DNA of 64,000 nt from Wujia chipingensis (GCF_014337155.1 NZ_CP060632.1:1619001-1683000), one strand, 5' to 3'. Counted from the first letter of the stretch, positions 44,316 to 53,824 are shown. Program-made: numbers and translations. Notes: a model not told the origin generated them from the sequence alone.

Positions 44316-45215
44316 CTAGGATAAGTATTTCTTTATTGCAGTCAGATACGTCTGAGCCAGATGACTCAGCATTTCTTTCTTGTGCGTGATATAGCCGATC
44401 CGCATATCACCTTCATCCGCAAGTGGCACGGAAATGATATCTTTGCCATTTAATTTCTTATCGATCACACCGCTGCATACAGTGTAACCATTCAAGCCAA
44501 TCAGAAGATTGAACAAGGTTGCCCGGTCACGCACACGGATATTCTTTTTCCGTTCCGTCTCAGAGAAGATCTCCTCAGAGAAATAAAACGAATTATGCTC
44601 ACCCTGCTCAAATGACAGATACGGATAGCTTTGCAGTTCTTCGTTCGTGATGACTTTATTTTCCGCAAGCGGATGCTTCCGGCTGATAAAAACATGCGGT
44701 TTTGCCACAAAGAGCTGATGAAACTCCAGATCGTAGGACTTCAGGATCTTCGTGAGCACAACCTCATTGAAATCATTGAAAAACAGGATTCCGATCTCAC
44801 TCCGCATACGCGCCACATCCTCGATAATCTCATACGTCTGTGTCTCCCGGATGCTGAAATCATATTCATCCTGTCCATATTCCTTGATCAGATCAACAAA
44901 TGCATTAACCGCAAAGGAATAATGCTGCGTGGAGATACAAAACTGCTTCTTTCCACCTGTGCCGTTCTTATATTTATCCTCCAGAATATCTGCCTGCTCC
45001 AGCACCTGTCGTGCATATCCAAGGAAATCCTCCCCCTCCTTGGATAAGGTGATGCCTTTGTTCGTCCGGTTGAAGATCACAATATTCATTTCCTTTTCCA
45101 GATCATGAATCGCATTCGTCAGGCTTGGCTGCGTGATATACAGCTTCTTCGCTGCTTCTGTGATTGTTCCGGTCTGTGCAACCATCGTTGCATATCTTAG
45201 CTGTTGTAGTGTCAT
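44316..45215 (-). CDS. LysR family transcriptional regulator (upstream of the MetE-like gene)
   Basis: 299 residues. The winged helix-turn-helix is at about 1-60 (LQQLRYATMVAQTGTITEAAKKLYITQPSLTNAIHDLE region), followed by the LysR effector domain. It is encoded on the same strand directly upstream of the methionine synthase-like gene, with the MetR-like palindrome between them, so it is the likely regulator of that gene. It starts 3 nt after the stop of the second LysR gene. Confidence 0.92.
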   Translation of the reverse strand: MTLQQLRYATMVAQTGTITEAAKKLYITQPSLTNAIHDLEKEMNIVIFNRTNKGITLSKEGEDFLGYARQVLEQADILEDKYKNGTGGKKQFCISTQHYSFAVNAFVDLIKEYGQDEYDFSIRETQTYEIIEDVARMRSEIGILFFNDFNEVVLTKILKSYDLEFHQLFVAKPHVFISRKHPLAENKVITNEELQSYPYLSFEQGEHNSFYFSEEIFSETERKKNIRVRDRATLFNLLIGLNGYTVCSGVIDKKLNGKDIISVPLADEGDMRIGYITHKKEMLSHLAQTYLTAIKKYLS

Positions 45216-45218
45216 CGT

Positions 45219-46127
45219 TTACTCCCCTTTCTCTTCCTCCACTGTCTGCAATATCATGTTCTTAAGCTGTCTTGCGGCAGCGCTGAGTGGATGTTGGTTA
45301 TCAAACACCATACAGATATCCCGTTTCGGAATTTCTTCTTTTAACGGAATCTGCACGATTTCTCTTTTCATTATAGCTTCTCTTGCCATCGATTTAGGAA
45401 CGAAGGCAAGTCCAAGTTCATGCCGTACCAGCGGCAGGATCTGATCGGTCGTTGCAACCTCCGTATCCGGGGACAGTTCCAGTCCATATGATAAAAACAA
45501 CTGATTATAAAATTGAAATGTCATCGTCTCACGTCCAAGACATATCAGCGGATAATTTTTTAATTCCCACAGCGATATTTCCTGGCTTCCAAGTGCCATG
45601 AATGTTCTTCCTCCGACTAATACCTCCTGAAAAGACTCCAATACAATTTCCTTGAGCGGGGCTTCCACCGCCGCCGGGGTTGACACGACCGCAAAATCAA
45701 TCATTCCACTTTTCACTGCCTCGATTGCCTGTGGAGTTGAGTGATTATAGATTTTCAGACGTATACCCGGATATTTCATATGAAACTCTTTCAGCTTATC
45801 CAGCAGATAGATATTCAAGGCGGTTTCACTCGCGCCGATTGCAATACTTCCATGTGTCAGTCCCGTACTGTCGGTCAGCTCCTCCTCTGCCGCCCATAAC
45901 TGCAGCATTGCCGCAGATACATGCGTATACAGGCGCTGTCCCTCCGGTGTCAGCTGCACACCTCGGTTCGTTCTAACAAACAACGTACTATGAATCTGCT
46001 GTTCTAAGCTATTCATCGCACGTGTGATATTCGGCTGGCTGTTTCCTAATACACGGGCCGCCTTTGTAAAATTCTCATATTTTGCCACATAATAAAAGAT
46101 TTTGTAATATTCAAAATTTACGTTCAT
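45219..46127 (-). CDS. LysR family transcriptional regulator
   Basis: 302 residues from the ATG at 46127, preceded by GAGGAG; an ATG at 46139 overlaps this site. The N-terminal helix-turn-helix reads NFTKAARVLGNSQPNITRAMNSLEQQ, and the effector domain follows. It forms an operon-like pair with the next LysR gene and is divergent from the unknown gene at 46250. The inverted repeat GATATAT / ATATATC in the 120-bp divergent region could be its operator. Confidence 0.92.
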   Translation of the reverse strand: MNVNFEYYKIFYYVAKYENFTKAARVLGNSQPNITRAMNSLEQQIHSTLFVRTNRGVQLTPEGQRLYTHVSAAMLQLWAAEEELTDSTGLTHGSIAIGASETALNIYLLDKLKEFHMKYPGIRLKIYNHSTPQAIEAVKSGMIDFAVVSTPAAVEAPLKEIVLESFQEVLVGGRTFMALGSQEISLWELKNYPLICLGRETMTFQFYNQLFLSYGLELSPDTEVATTDQILPLVRHELGLAFVPKSMAREAIMKREIVQIPLKEEIPKRDICMVFDNQHPLSAAARQLKNMILQTVEEEKGE

Positions 46128-46140
46128 GCCTCTCCTCATC

Positions 46141-46213
46141 CTGATATATCAAAGCAGTATCTTCAATATATCAATTATAGTTTTTACTTATTTCTGCATG
46201 CATAGTATAATCT
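46141..46213 (+). promoter_or_regulatory. Divergent promoter region between lysR and the thrE unit
   Basis: GATATAT (46142-46148) and ATATATC (46165-46171) form a perfect inverted repeat 16 bases apart. TATAAT at 46206-46211 is a good -10 for the plus-strand genes, with a weak -35. The arrangement fits LysR control of the divergent operon, but this is inference. Confidence 0.4.
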
Positions 46214-46249
46214 GTCCGAAAAGAAAAAGCAAGAAGGGATGTGCATATT

Positions 46250-47014
46250 ATGAAAAATACAACGATGTTTCCAAGAGAAGAACATGCAGATGTTTTGTTC
46301 CAGAAAATATTAAATGATCCATGGGCATGTGAAAAACTGCAGGAGACCTTTTGTAATTCTCTCGCGCTGAATGACGATACAGATAATTCCCCTTCTGCAT
46401 CCACATTTGCCAATGTCCTGTTTGATGCATACCACAACCGGGATTTGTCTGCATTTCTGATGGTAATCTGTCAGAATACACTGTTTGATCTGCTGCGGAA
46501 TTCTTATCTGATTCCATACCGGTTCAATGCAGATGGGAAGCAAAACCCGATTATCATGACAGATACAGAAGGAAATCTGTTATCCGAATATAAAAAAACA
46601 GTTCATGAGAAAGAATATCATCATTTTCAGAACGTATGCAAAGAAATCGGTTCAACACAAAATATGTTCTTAGCACAGGCTTATCGGTACAGCCACGCAT
46701 ATACATCTGATTCTATGGACATCAAGCAGAAAAATCTGGAATCCTGCACCGGCGTTCTCCTGATTCGCGAGCTTCCAGACACGATCAAGCAAAAAGAAAC
46801 CGAAGCAGAAGCCTATTCCGCAGTCTGGGATCTGATGGTAAAGCTGGAGAAGGAACTCCCGATGGCATTTGTATTTTACGGACAGGATACTCTGCTCGAA
46901 CACAATGAGCATTTTGACGAGCTTGGAATCTTCCTGCCAAATTCCGTTTTTTTGAATAATCTAAAACGGCATATTACAAAAGCAGAGGCGATATTATATG
47001 AAGAAGAACACTGA
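46250..47014 (+). CDS. Unrecognised protein encoded with ThrE exporter
   Basis: 254 residues from the ATG at 46250 (GAAGGG upstream). No signal peptide or membrane segment; the sequence is mixed helical and acidic. Notable stretches are FPREEHADVLFQKILNDPW, FLMVICQNTLFDLLRNSYLIPYRF and the acidic C-terminus. It overlaps the ThrE gene by 17 nt, so the two are coupled in translation. No family is recognised; a partner or regulator of the exporter is possible. Confidence 0.65.
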   Translation: MKNTTMFPREEHADVLFQKILNDPWACEKLQETFCNSLALNDDTDNSPSASTFANVLFDAYHNRDLSAFLMVICQNTLFDLLRNSYLIPYRFNADGKQNPIIMTDTEGNLLSEYKKTVHEKEYHHFQNVCKEIGSTQNMFLAQAYRYSHAYTSDSMDIKQKNLESCTGVLLIRELPDTIKQKETEAEAYSAVWDLMVKLEKELPMAFVFYGQDTLLEHNEHFDELGIFLPNSVFLNNLKRHITKAEAILYEEEH

Positions 47015-48356
47015 TCCGATCTCAACTTCCTATGTTGATATTATGGAAAAAAATCATATGGAAATCCCCTGGCATGATTATACCGGTGATGACAGCAACG
47101 TGCTTATCTCCGATGCGGGATTGATTGAAAAAGCTTCCGTTATCGGTCGTGTCGGTCTGATCCTGCTTTCCTGTGGAACCGGAGCATGGCGTGTCCGTAC
47201 ATCCATGAATAAGCTTTCCAAAGAACTCGGTGTAACATGCACGGTCGATGTCGGTCTGATGTCCATTGAGTTTAACTGTTTTGATGGAAATGATTGTGTG
47301 TCCCAATCCTTAAGTATTGCAAATACAGGCGTAAACACATCCAAGCTTTACCGAATGGAGCGTTTCGTCGACAGCTTTCCGAATATCGAAGCCCATCTGA
47401 CTGGTGAAGAAATCCATAAAAGGCTTGATGAAATCGAGAGAATCCATGCGCTTTACTCTCCTGTCAAATTAGGACTGGCGGCAGCACTCGCCTGCTGTGC
47501 ATTTACATTTCTGCTCGGCGGCGGTCCCGTGGAAATGATTCTTGCATTTATTGCTGCAGGTGTTGGCAATATCATACGAACAAAACTGATCAAGCATCAT
47601 TTTACCTTATTTCTAAACATTGCTGCTTCTATCTCGGCTGCCTGTCTGATCTACACGATCTGTCTAAAGCTTGCCGAAATGCTGTTCCATGTAGCCGCGG
47701 TGAACGAAGCGGGTTATATATGCTCTATCCTGTTTATCATCCCAGGATTTCCATTTATTACAAGCGGCATTGACCTTGCAAAGCTGGATCTCCGTTCCGG
47801 ACTGGAACGACTGACTTATTCCATTATTATCGTTTTGGTTGCAACCATGTCTGCATGGATCATGGCTTTGCTGTTACATTTGCAGCCACTGTCTTTCGCA
47901 GACATGCATATCAATGTATGGGTACATTTTATACTCCGGATAATTACAAGCTTCTGTGGTGTATTCGGATTTTCCCTGATGTTCAACAGTTCTGTTTCAA
48001 TGGCATGTACGGCTGCAATGATTGGTGCTGTCGCAAATACACTCCGTCTGGAGCTCGTAGACCATTGTGGAATTCCTGCCGCTGTAGCTGCATTTCTTGG
48101 GGCACTGACAGCAGGACTTCTTGCATCCTTTATAAAACAGAATCATGGATATCCAAGAATTTCACTTACGGTTCCTTCCATCGTTATTATGGTTCCGGGA
48201 CTTTACTTATATCGTGCAATTTATAACTTTGGCATTATGTCTCTTACCGAAGCGGTCTCGTGGTTTACATCTGCAATCATGATTATCATTGCACTTCCAC
48301 TCGGTCTGATCTTTGCAAGAATTCTGACTGACCGTACATTCCGGTACTGCACATAA
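46998..48356 (+). CDS. Threonine/serine exporter family protein (ThrE, both domains fused)
   Basis: 452 residues. An N-terminal cytoplasmic part (about 1-150, with LLSCGTGAWRVRTSMNKLSKELG) precedes about ten hydrophobic segments, combining the ThrE and ThrE-2 domains found as separate proteins in some bacteria. PGFPFITSGIDLAKLDLRSGLERLTY is characteristic. Likely exports small neutral amino acids or dipeptides; family knowledge, not shown here. It ends 36 nt before purA, which has its own strong ribosome binding site. Confidence 0.88.
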   Translation: MKKNTDPISTSYVDIMEKNHMEIPWHDYTGDDSNVLISDAGLIEKASVIGRVGLILLSCGTGAWRVRTSMNKLSKELGVTCTVDVGLMSIEFNCFDGNDCVSQSLSIANTGVNTSKLYRMERFVDSFPNIEAHLTGEEIHKRLDEIERIHALYSPVKLGLAAALACCAFTFLLGGGPVEMILAFIAAGVGNIIRTKLIKHHFTLFLNIAASISAACLIYTICLKLAEMLFHVAAVNEAGYICSILFIIPGFPFITSGIDLAKLDLRSGLERLTYSIIIVLVATMSAWIMALLLHLQPLSFADMHINVWVHFILRIITSFCGVFGFSLMFNSSVSMACTAAMIGAVANTLRLELVDHCGIPAAVAAFLGALTAGLLASFIKQNHGYPRISLTVPSIVIMVPGLYLYRAIYNFGIMSLTEAVSWFTSAIMIIIALPLGLIFARILTDRTFRYCT

Positions 48357-48392
48357 CACAAATTACCTTACCAAACAAAGGAGGACAAACAA

Positions 48393-49694
48393 ATGCTTAC
48401 AGCCGTAACAGGTATCAACTGGGGTGACGAAGGAAAAGGTCGTGTCATCGATCTATTAGCAGAGCAGGCGGATATCGTCGTCCGCTATCAAGGCGGAAAT
48501 AACGCCGGTCACACCGTCGTTGTTGGTCGTGATAAATATGTATTAAATCTGCTTCCATCCGGGATTCTGCATCCGGATGTCACATGTGTTTTAGGGGATG
48601 GAATGGTCATTGACTTAGAGCATCTCACGAAGGAAATCGAGGCTCTGCGAGGAAAAGGTATTCCTATCACACCAGAAAATCTAAAGCTTTCCAAGCGTGC
48701 CACGATCTCTATGCCTTGGCACCGGGTGCAGGATGAACTAGAAGAAGCCCGGCTGGAAAAGGATGGTTCCGCCTTCGGTTCCACACGTCGCGGTATCGCC
48801 TATGCTTACAGCGACAAATATAGAAAGAAAACGCTCCGGCTTGGTGATCTGCTTCATCTGAACGAGGGCTATATACACAACCGGCTGCACATGATGCTGG
48901 ATGCCAAAAACATGGAGCTTTCCGGCTGTTATCATCAGGAGCCAATGTCCTATCCGGCACTGCTCTCCTGGTGTGAGAAACAGGCGGCAGCATTCTCCGC
49001 ATATATCTGCGATACCGGCGCATTCTTAAGAAATGCCCTAGCAGACCATAAAAAAGTGCTTTTGGAGGCACAGCTTGGTGCCATGCGTGATATTGACTAT
49101 GGCATATTCCCATATACATCCAGCTCATCCACGATCTCAGCCTATGGTCCGATCGGTGCCGGAATCCCCGGTGCTCCGCTCTCCCATGTCGTCGGTGTTC
49201 TGAAAGCATACTCGACCTGTGTCGGTGCCGGTCCATTTACCGCAGAGAAAGCAATGTCCGAATCATGGAAAGATGATCTTCGCCGTGCCGGCAATGAATA
49301 CGGTGCTGCAACCGGACGTCCAAGACGTGTTGGTCCTTTTGATGCCGTTGCCAGCCGTTACGGACTCCAATGTCAGAACGCAGACCGGATTGCCCTGACA
49401 AAACTGGATGTATTAAGCTCCATGAAGGAAATTCCGATTATCACAGAATACCTGCAGCACACGAAACATATTATGGATTTTGACCCAACAGATAATATGG
49501 ATAATCTCCTGCCTGTCATCGATATCGTTCCTGGCTGGCAACAGGATATCTCGCATTGCCGTTCTTATGATGAACTGCCGGACAATGCAAAACGATATAT
49601 AGAAACGATTGAAAAACTGCTTGATCACGAGATACAATTTATCTCAGTCGGTGCGGAACGAAATCAATACCTGACAAAAGGGGAATGGCTGTAA
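48393..49694 (+). CDS. purA: Adenylosuccinate synthase
   Basis: 433 residues, the family length. GINWGDEGKGRVIDLLAEQ holds the P-loop and catalytic Asp, then YQGGNNAGHTVVV with the catalytic His, and STRRGIAYAYSDKYRK. It joins IMP and aspartate using GTP, the first step to AMP. AGGAGG lies 10 nt before the ATG. No other pur genes are nearby. Confidence 0.96.
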   Translation: MLTAVTGINWGDEGKGRVIDLLAEQADIVVRYQGGNNAGHTVVVGRDKYVLNLLPSGILHPDVTCVLGDGMVIDLEHLTKEIEALRGKGIPITPENLKLSKRATISMPWHRVQDELEEARLEKDGSAFGSTRRGIAYAYSDKYRKKTLRLGDLLHLNEGYIHNRLHMMLDAKNMELSGCYHQEPMSYPALLSWCEKQAAAFSAYICDTGAFLRNALADHKKVLLEAQLGAMRDIDYGIFPYTSSSSTISAYGPIGAGIPGAPLSHVVGVLKAYSTCVGAGPFTAEKAMSESWKDDLRRAGNEYGAATGRPRRVGPFDAVASRYGLQCQNADRIALTKLDVLSSMKEIPIITEYLQHTKHIMDFDPTDNMDNLLPVIDIVPGWQQDISHCRSYDELPDNAKRYIETIEKLLDHEIQFISVGAERNQYLTKGEWL

Positions 49695-49710
49695 AGCCAC
49701 TCCCCTTTGT
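49677..49710. terminator. Terminator at the end of purA
   Basis: AAAGGGGA-TGGCT and AGCCA-TCCCCTTT pair around GTAA, with the purA stop codon in the loop, followed by TTTGTTATG. It separates purA from the convergent flavin reductase gene, whose stop overlaps its edge. Confidence 0.7.
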
Positions 49711-50186
49711 TATGTGTACATCTTCACTCTTCTCTGATACTCTGCATACGTGAGCGGTGCTTTCTCACTCAGTATCTTTGATTTAATCACAGTTCCGATA
49801 AATAACGTATGGGAACCACAAGATATCTTCTCTGTCACCGTCGCTCCAAGCATCGCCACGCTCTGCCATCCGAGATACGGGATTCCCTGTTCATTGACCG
49901 GAAGCTCCAGTGTTTTCATTTTATCAACATCTCTTCCAGACTGATATCCAAAATGCTTGATTGTCTCGAAGGTGCATGTCTCATCTAAGATACTGACTGC
50001 AAATATCCCACTCTTTTTGAGTAACTCACATGTATAACTCTGATTGGAAACCGCAATTGCAATCTGTACCGGCTCGTGGCTGATCTGCATACATGTATCA
50101 ATGATACAGCCATTTGCTTTTTTCTCCCACACCGTCGATAACATGTATAATCCATAGGTAATACACTGTGTTGCTGTCCGTTCCAT
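49710..50186 (-). CDS. Flavin reductase-like domain protein
   Basis: About 158 residues from the ATG at 50186, which has GGAG 8 nt upstream; an ATG at 50195 lies too close to it. Pattern: NGCIIDTCMQISHEPVQIAIAVSNQSYTCELLKKSGIFAVSILDE, typical of FMN-binding flavoredoxin/flavin reductases. It probably supplies reduced flavin or transfers electrons. No partner oxygenase nearby. Thioredoxin is encoded just upstream on the same strand but a terminator-like hairpin lies between them on the far side. Confidence 0.85.
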   Translation of the reverse strand: MERTATQCITYGLYMLSTVWEKKANGCIIDTCMQISHEPVQIAIAVSNQSYTCELLKKSGIFAVSILDETCTFETIKHFGYQSGRDVDKMKTLELPVNEQGIPYLGWQSVAMLGATVTEKISCGSHTLFIGTVIKSKILSEKAPLTYAEYQRRVKMYT

Positions 50187-50269
50187 CTTCCACATCTCCT
50201 ATCTGATTTTGTTTCCGATAGTATGTGCAAAATGAGATTTTCTATAGATAAAATATTATCAATTTAAGC

Positions 50270-50313
50270 AAAAATGGTACAAAACAGATCATATATTGTC
50301 TATTTTGTACCAT
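50270..50313 (-). terminator. Terminator after trxA
   Basis: ATGGTACAAAA and TTTTGTACCAT pair perfectly, with further AGA/TCT pairing inside, and on the minus strand are followed by TTTTTGC. It lies about 45 nt after the trxA stop, ahead of the flavin reductase gene. Confidence 0.75.
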
Positions 50314-50359
50314 CATCAAAGGACAGGAAATAAGATTTAAAATCTGTATTTGGATTGTT

Positions 50360-50671
50360 CTAGCTCCACATTGCCTCGATCTCAGTCTTGGATACCACAC
50401 CGACACTTTTCTTCACGATCTCGCCATCTTTGAACAGAATCAAAGTCGGGATGCTTGCCACGCCATAAGACATCGCAATATCCATCGCCTGATCGACATC
50501 GAGCTTGCAGACCTTGACCTTTCCTTCATACTCGTCCGCAATCTCAGAAACCGTTGGTGCCAGCATCTTACACGGGCCACACCATGTTGCCCAGAAATCT
50601 ACGAGCACGAGTCCCTTTGCATCGAGTACTTCTGCCTTAAAATTATCGTTATTTAAAATTACTTCTGCCAT
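50360..50671 (-). CDS. trxA: Thioredoxin
   Basis: About 103 residues. DFWATWCGPCKML contains the WCGPC active site near residues 30-34, and VASIPTLILFKDG holds the cis-Pro loop. It reduces protein disulfides with thioredoxin reductase. The ATG at 50671 has AGGAG 9-10 nt upstream; one at 50677 is also possible. It follows the oxidoreductase gene on the same strand after a 54-nt gap. No thioredoxin reductase in the window. Confidence 0.96.
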   Translation of the reverse strand: MAEVILNNDNFKAEVLDAKGLVLVDFWATWCGPCKMLAPTVSEIADEYEGKVKVCKLDVDQAMDIAMSYGVASIPTLILFKDGEIVKKSVGVVSKTEIEAMWS

Positions 50672-50730
50672 TTTCATTCACTCCTTATCTTTTGATTTAT
50701 GTTACCCTTTGCTGCTTCCTTTTAATCACG

Positions 50731-51714
50731 CTACCACGCTTCACCCGGATATTTCATGCCCCAGTCTTTCCGAAGCTTCGTCATGATTTCCATTACATCC
50801 CTGGAATACGCAAGCTGCATCGCGGATGCATCCCCGCTTTTTACTGCCTGTTCCATATCCTGCATCTCATAGTACAGCGCATCCGCAGTATCTCCGGCTG
50901 TAATCTCCGTCTGCGCGCCACTTTCGGCATCCACGATGACTGCCTTATCCGCGCGCGGATATTCCATGATCTCGATATATCCTTTTTCCAGACTGATCAT
51001 CGCACGCTTTGGCTGTTTTGAATGCATCGAGAGTGCAACCGTTGCCATCTGCCCCTGGGCATTCTTGAGCAGAATTGTTGCCTGCTCATCCGAACCGGTC
51101 GGAGAAGGCTTCCACTGGCTCACGATCTCATCCGGCTGTTCGTCCAGAAAACTCCGGACGATTGACAATGCATATACGCCGATATCAAGCATCGCGCCAC
51201 CGGCAAGATTCATATTGAAGAACCGGTTAGACATATCATATTCCTTGAAGCTTCCGAAATTCATCGTGATGATCTGCACCTTTCCAAGCTCACCACTTTG
51301 CACGATATCCCACAGCTTCTTGTAGATTGGCATATGCCAGATCGTCATTGCTTCTGCAAGCACAAGCTTTTTTTCTTTCGCAAGCGCGATCATATCATCC
51401 AATTCTCTGCTGTTAAGCGTAATTGATTTTTCAACAAGCAGATGCTTTCCATACATCAGCGCCTGCTTCATAAATGCATAATGTGTATTATGCGGACTCG
51501 TAATATAGATGATATCTACATCCGCATCCAAAAACATATCATCGATCGTATCATATACTTTGGAAACACCATATTTTTCAGCAAATGCAACCGCCTTCTC
51601 ATGCGTCCGGTTTCCAACTGCATATAACGATTTTCCCATCTTCTGCAATGCCTGTGCCATCTCATTTGCGATCACGCCGGTACCAAGCACTGCCCAATTC
51701 AACGTATCCTGCAT
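50731..51714 (-). CDS. Gfo/Idh/MocA family NAD(P)-dependent oxidoreductase
   Basis: 327 residues. The N-terminal Rossmann motif is AVLGTGVIANEMAQAL, then the family signature YITSPHNTHYAFMKQALMYGKHLLVEKSITLN with the catalytic EK. The C-terminal domain includes GGAMLDIGVYAL. These enzymes act on sugars, inositols and related compounds; the substrate here cannot be told. It lies 22 nt after the AGCS transporter gene on the same strand. Confidence 0.92.
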   Translation of the reverse strand: MQDTLNWAVLGTGVIANEMAQALQKMGKSLYAVGNRTHEKAVAFAEKYGVSKVYDTIDDMFLDADVDIIYITSPHNTHYAFMKQALMYGKHLLVEKSITLNSRELDDMIALAKEKKLVLAEAMTIWHMPIYKKLWDIVQSGELGKVQIITMNFGSFKEYDMSNRFFNMNLAGGAMLDIGVYALSIVRSFLDEQPDEIVSQWKPSPTGSDEQATILLKNAQGQMATVALSMHSKQPKRAMISLEKGYIEIMEYPRADKAVIVDAESGAQTEITAGDTADALYYEMQDMEQAVKSGDASAMQLAYSRDVMEIMTKLRKDWGMKYPGEAW

Positions 51715-51736
51715 CCACTTTACTCCTCATCTTTCA

Positions 51737-53131
51737 CTAATATGTTTCAATACCATTAAAATAATCTTTTACCATCTTCACCACGACACCCGACAACAGG
51801 AATACCGCAATCAGGTTCGGGATTACCATCAAACCATTAAATGTCTCCGCGATGCTCCAGAGGAGCCCGAGATTCATCGTTGCACCAACGATTGCAACCA
51901 GGGAATACACAAGCATGAACGGTTTATTTACCCGTGTACCAAACAGAAATTCAATACATCGGACACCGTAAAGTCCCCAGCCGATGATTGTTGAAAATGC
52001 AAAACAACACATTGCAATCGCTGTGAAGATGGATACCCAGCCACCATAAGTCGCAGTGAATCCACTGATTGTAAGCTCTGCGCCTGCCGCCTCTCCATAT
52101 CCAATCGGAACTTTACTGCATAAGATTACAAGTGCGGTCAATGTACAGATCACTATCGTATCAACAAATACTTCGAAGATTCCGAAGAATCCCTGCTTTA
52201 CCGGTTTTCTTGTATCTGCACATGCATGTGCGATTGAACCGGTACCAAGACCAGCCTCGTTCGAGAAGATACCACGGGAAACACCTTTCTTCATACTCAT
52301 GAAGAAGCTTCCAACGACGCCACCAGTCACAGATGCCGGGTTAAATGCGCCTTCAAAGATGGATGCAAATACCGTTGGCACGTTCTTGACATTCAGCAGC
52401 ACAACTCCGATTGCAAGCACAATATACATTACTGCCATAAACGGTACCAGTTTCTCTGTTACCTGTCCGATCCGCTTAATTCCGCCGAGCAGAATGAGCG
52501 CAATCAGGATTGCAAGCACAATTCCGATAATGAGATTCAGGGTAGAAACCTGATTCTCGGAAATTACATTATAATTAAACAATGCTGAGTCAATCGCCGT
52601 TGTGATCGTATTGACCTGCGTTGCATTTCCCGTACCAAATACCGTCAATACGCCAAATGCAGAGAACAGATATGCCAGCCATTGCCAGTGCTTCTTCAAT
52701 CCATTCTTAATATAATACATCGGTCCACCGACATAATCGCCATCTTTATTTTTCTCGCGAAAATGCACCGCAAGTGTAACCTCTGCAAACTTCGTACACA
52801 TACCGAGCAGTGCAGATATCCACATCCAGAAAATCGCACCAGGACCTCCGATGGCGATAGCTCCGGCTACTCCGGCTACATTTCCGGTTCCAACCGTTGC
52901 CGCAAGTGCCGTACAGACTGCCTGAAACGGTGTGAGCGCACCGTCGCCCGCTTCCTTCTTCTTGAACATTCGTCCGAATGTCACCTTCATGGCATACGGA
53001 AACTTCCGTATCTGTAAAAACCGGGTACGAAAGCTCAAATATAACCCAACACCGATAATACAGATCATCGCCGGGACGCCCCAGATAAAATTATTGATCA
53101 CACTATTGACTGCGTCTACTTTTTCTAACAT
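51737..53131 (-). CDS. Alanine/glycine:cation symporter (AGCS family)
   Basis: 464 residues with about eleven hydrophobic segments. Family motifs: FQAVCTALAATVGTGNVAGVAGAIAIGGPGAIFWMW (span about 84-119) and RGIFSNEAGLGTGSIAHA. It takes up alanine or glycine with Na+. The gene begins 15 nt after the thioesterase stop. Confidence 0.94.
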   Translation of the reverse strand: MLEKVDAVNSVINNFIWGVPAMICIIGVGLYLSFRTRFLQIRKFPYAMKVTFGRMFKKKEAGDGALTPFQAVCTALAATVGTGNVAGVAGAIAIGGPGAIFWMWISALLGMCTKFAEVTLAVHFREKNKDGDYVGGPMYYIKNGLKKHWQWLAYLFSAFGVLTVFGTGNATQVNTITTAIDSALFNYNVISENQVSTLNLIIGIVLAILIALILLGGIKRIGQVTEKLVPFMAVMYIVLAIGVVLLNVKNVPTVFASIFEGAFNPASVTGGVVGSFFMSMKKGVSRGIFSNEAGLGTGSIAHACADTRKPVKQGFFGIFEVFVDTIVICTLTALVILCSKVPIGYGEAAGAELTISGFTATYGGWVSIFTAIAMCCFAFSTIIGWGLYGVRCIEFLFGTRVNKPFMLVYSLVAIVGATMNLGLLWSIAETFNGLMVIPNLIAVFLLSGVVVKMVKDYFNGIETY

Positions 53132-53146
53132 TGATAAACTCCTATT

Positions 53147-53629
53147 CTAAAAGCCTTCCTTCTTTCGCTGTTTCCGAAGCTCGCTGCGTTTCTTTCCGGT
53201 CTCCCATTCCGCTTCTTCCACAACTGTCTCTAATTTCAATCTTGGTACCCGCCGCGGCTTATTATCCTCATCCAATGCAACCAGTGTCAGATATGCACGG
53301 TTCACCGGATAACGCATCCCATCTATCTTCTCTAAATAGGAATCCACGCGGATTTCCATCGACGAATTTCCGACATAGGTTACGCGTCCGATCAATACGA
53401 CAATATCATGCTGACGAAGGCTACGCAGAAAAGTCAGATTATCTACCGATGCTGTGAGCACATGTCCCTCAGAATGCCGCATAGCCGTAAGACCTGCCAC
53501 CTCGTCAATCCAGCCCATCAGTATTCCACCAAACATCACATCTGCGCCATTTAAATGTTCCGGACGAATCTCATGAAACTGTTCTGTCAGAGAATCCGCA
53601 ACCCGTTTTTCTTTTATTTGCTCTTCCAT
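53147..53629 (-). CDS. Acyl-CoA thioesterase, hot-dog fold
   Basis: 160 residues. RPEHLNGADVMFGGILMGWIDEVAGLTAMRHSEG matches the catalytic half of YciA/BACH-type acyl-CoA hydrolases (Asn and Asp conserved), and a very basic tail (TGKKRSELRKQRKKEG) follows. It cleaves acyl-CoA to fatty acid and CoA. GGAAAGGAA lies before the ATG. The basic tail is longer than in many relatives. Confidence 0.88.
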   Translation of the reverse strand: MEEQIKEKRVADSLTEQFHEIRPEHLNGADVMFGGILMGWIDEVAGLTAMRHSEGHVLTASVDNLTFLRSLRQHDIVVLIGRVTYVGNSSMEIRVDSYLEKIDGMRYPVNRAYLTLVALDEDNKPRRVPRLKLETVVEEAEWETGKKRSELRKQRKKEGF

Positions 53630-53650
53630 GCTGTCATTCCTTTCCTGCTC

Positions 53651-53824
53651 TCATCCGATCAACTCATACTGTAGAAATTCATACTTTAATTTCGAGCCTT
53701 CCCCAATATTCTCCGGCAACAACGCTCTTGCAACCAGTTTCAGATCATCGGACTCAATATCCGTCCGTTTGAGATTTGCATAATCTCCATCTATGCTTAC
53801 TACTTCATAATACCATGTTTCCAT
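53651..53824 (-). CDS. 57-residue conserved-looking protein of unknown function
   Basis: Reads METWYYEVVSIDGDYANLKR and ends KYEFLQYELIG. GGGAG lies 8 nt before the ATG. The stop is 21 nt upstream of the thioesterase gene on the same strand, so they are likely cotranscribed. The body has the pattern of a small beta-rich protein (DGDYANLKRTD, ALLPENIGEGSKLKYE). I do not recognise a family with a known role. Confidence 0.65.
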   Translation of the reverse strand: METWYYEVVSIDGDYANLKRTDIESDDLKLVARALLPENIGEGSKLKYEFLQYELIG

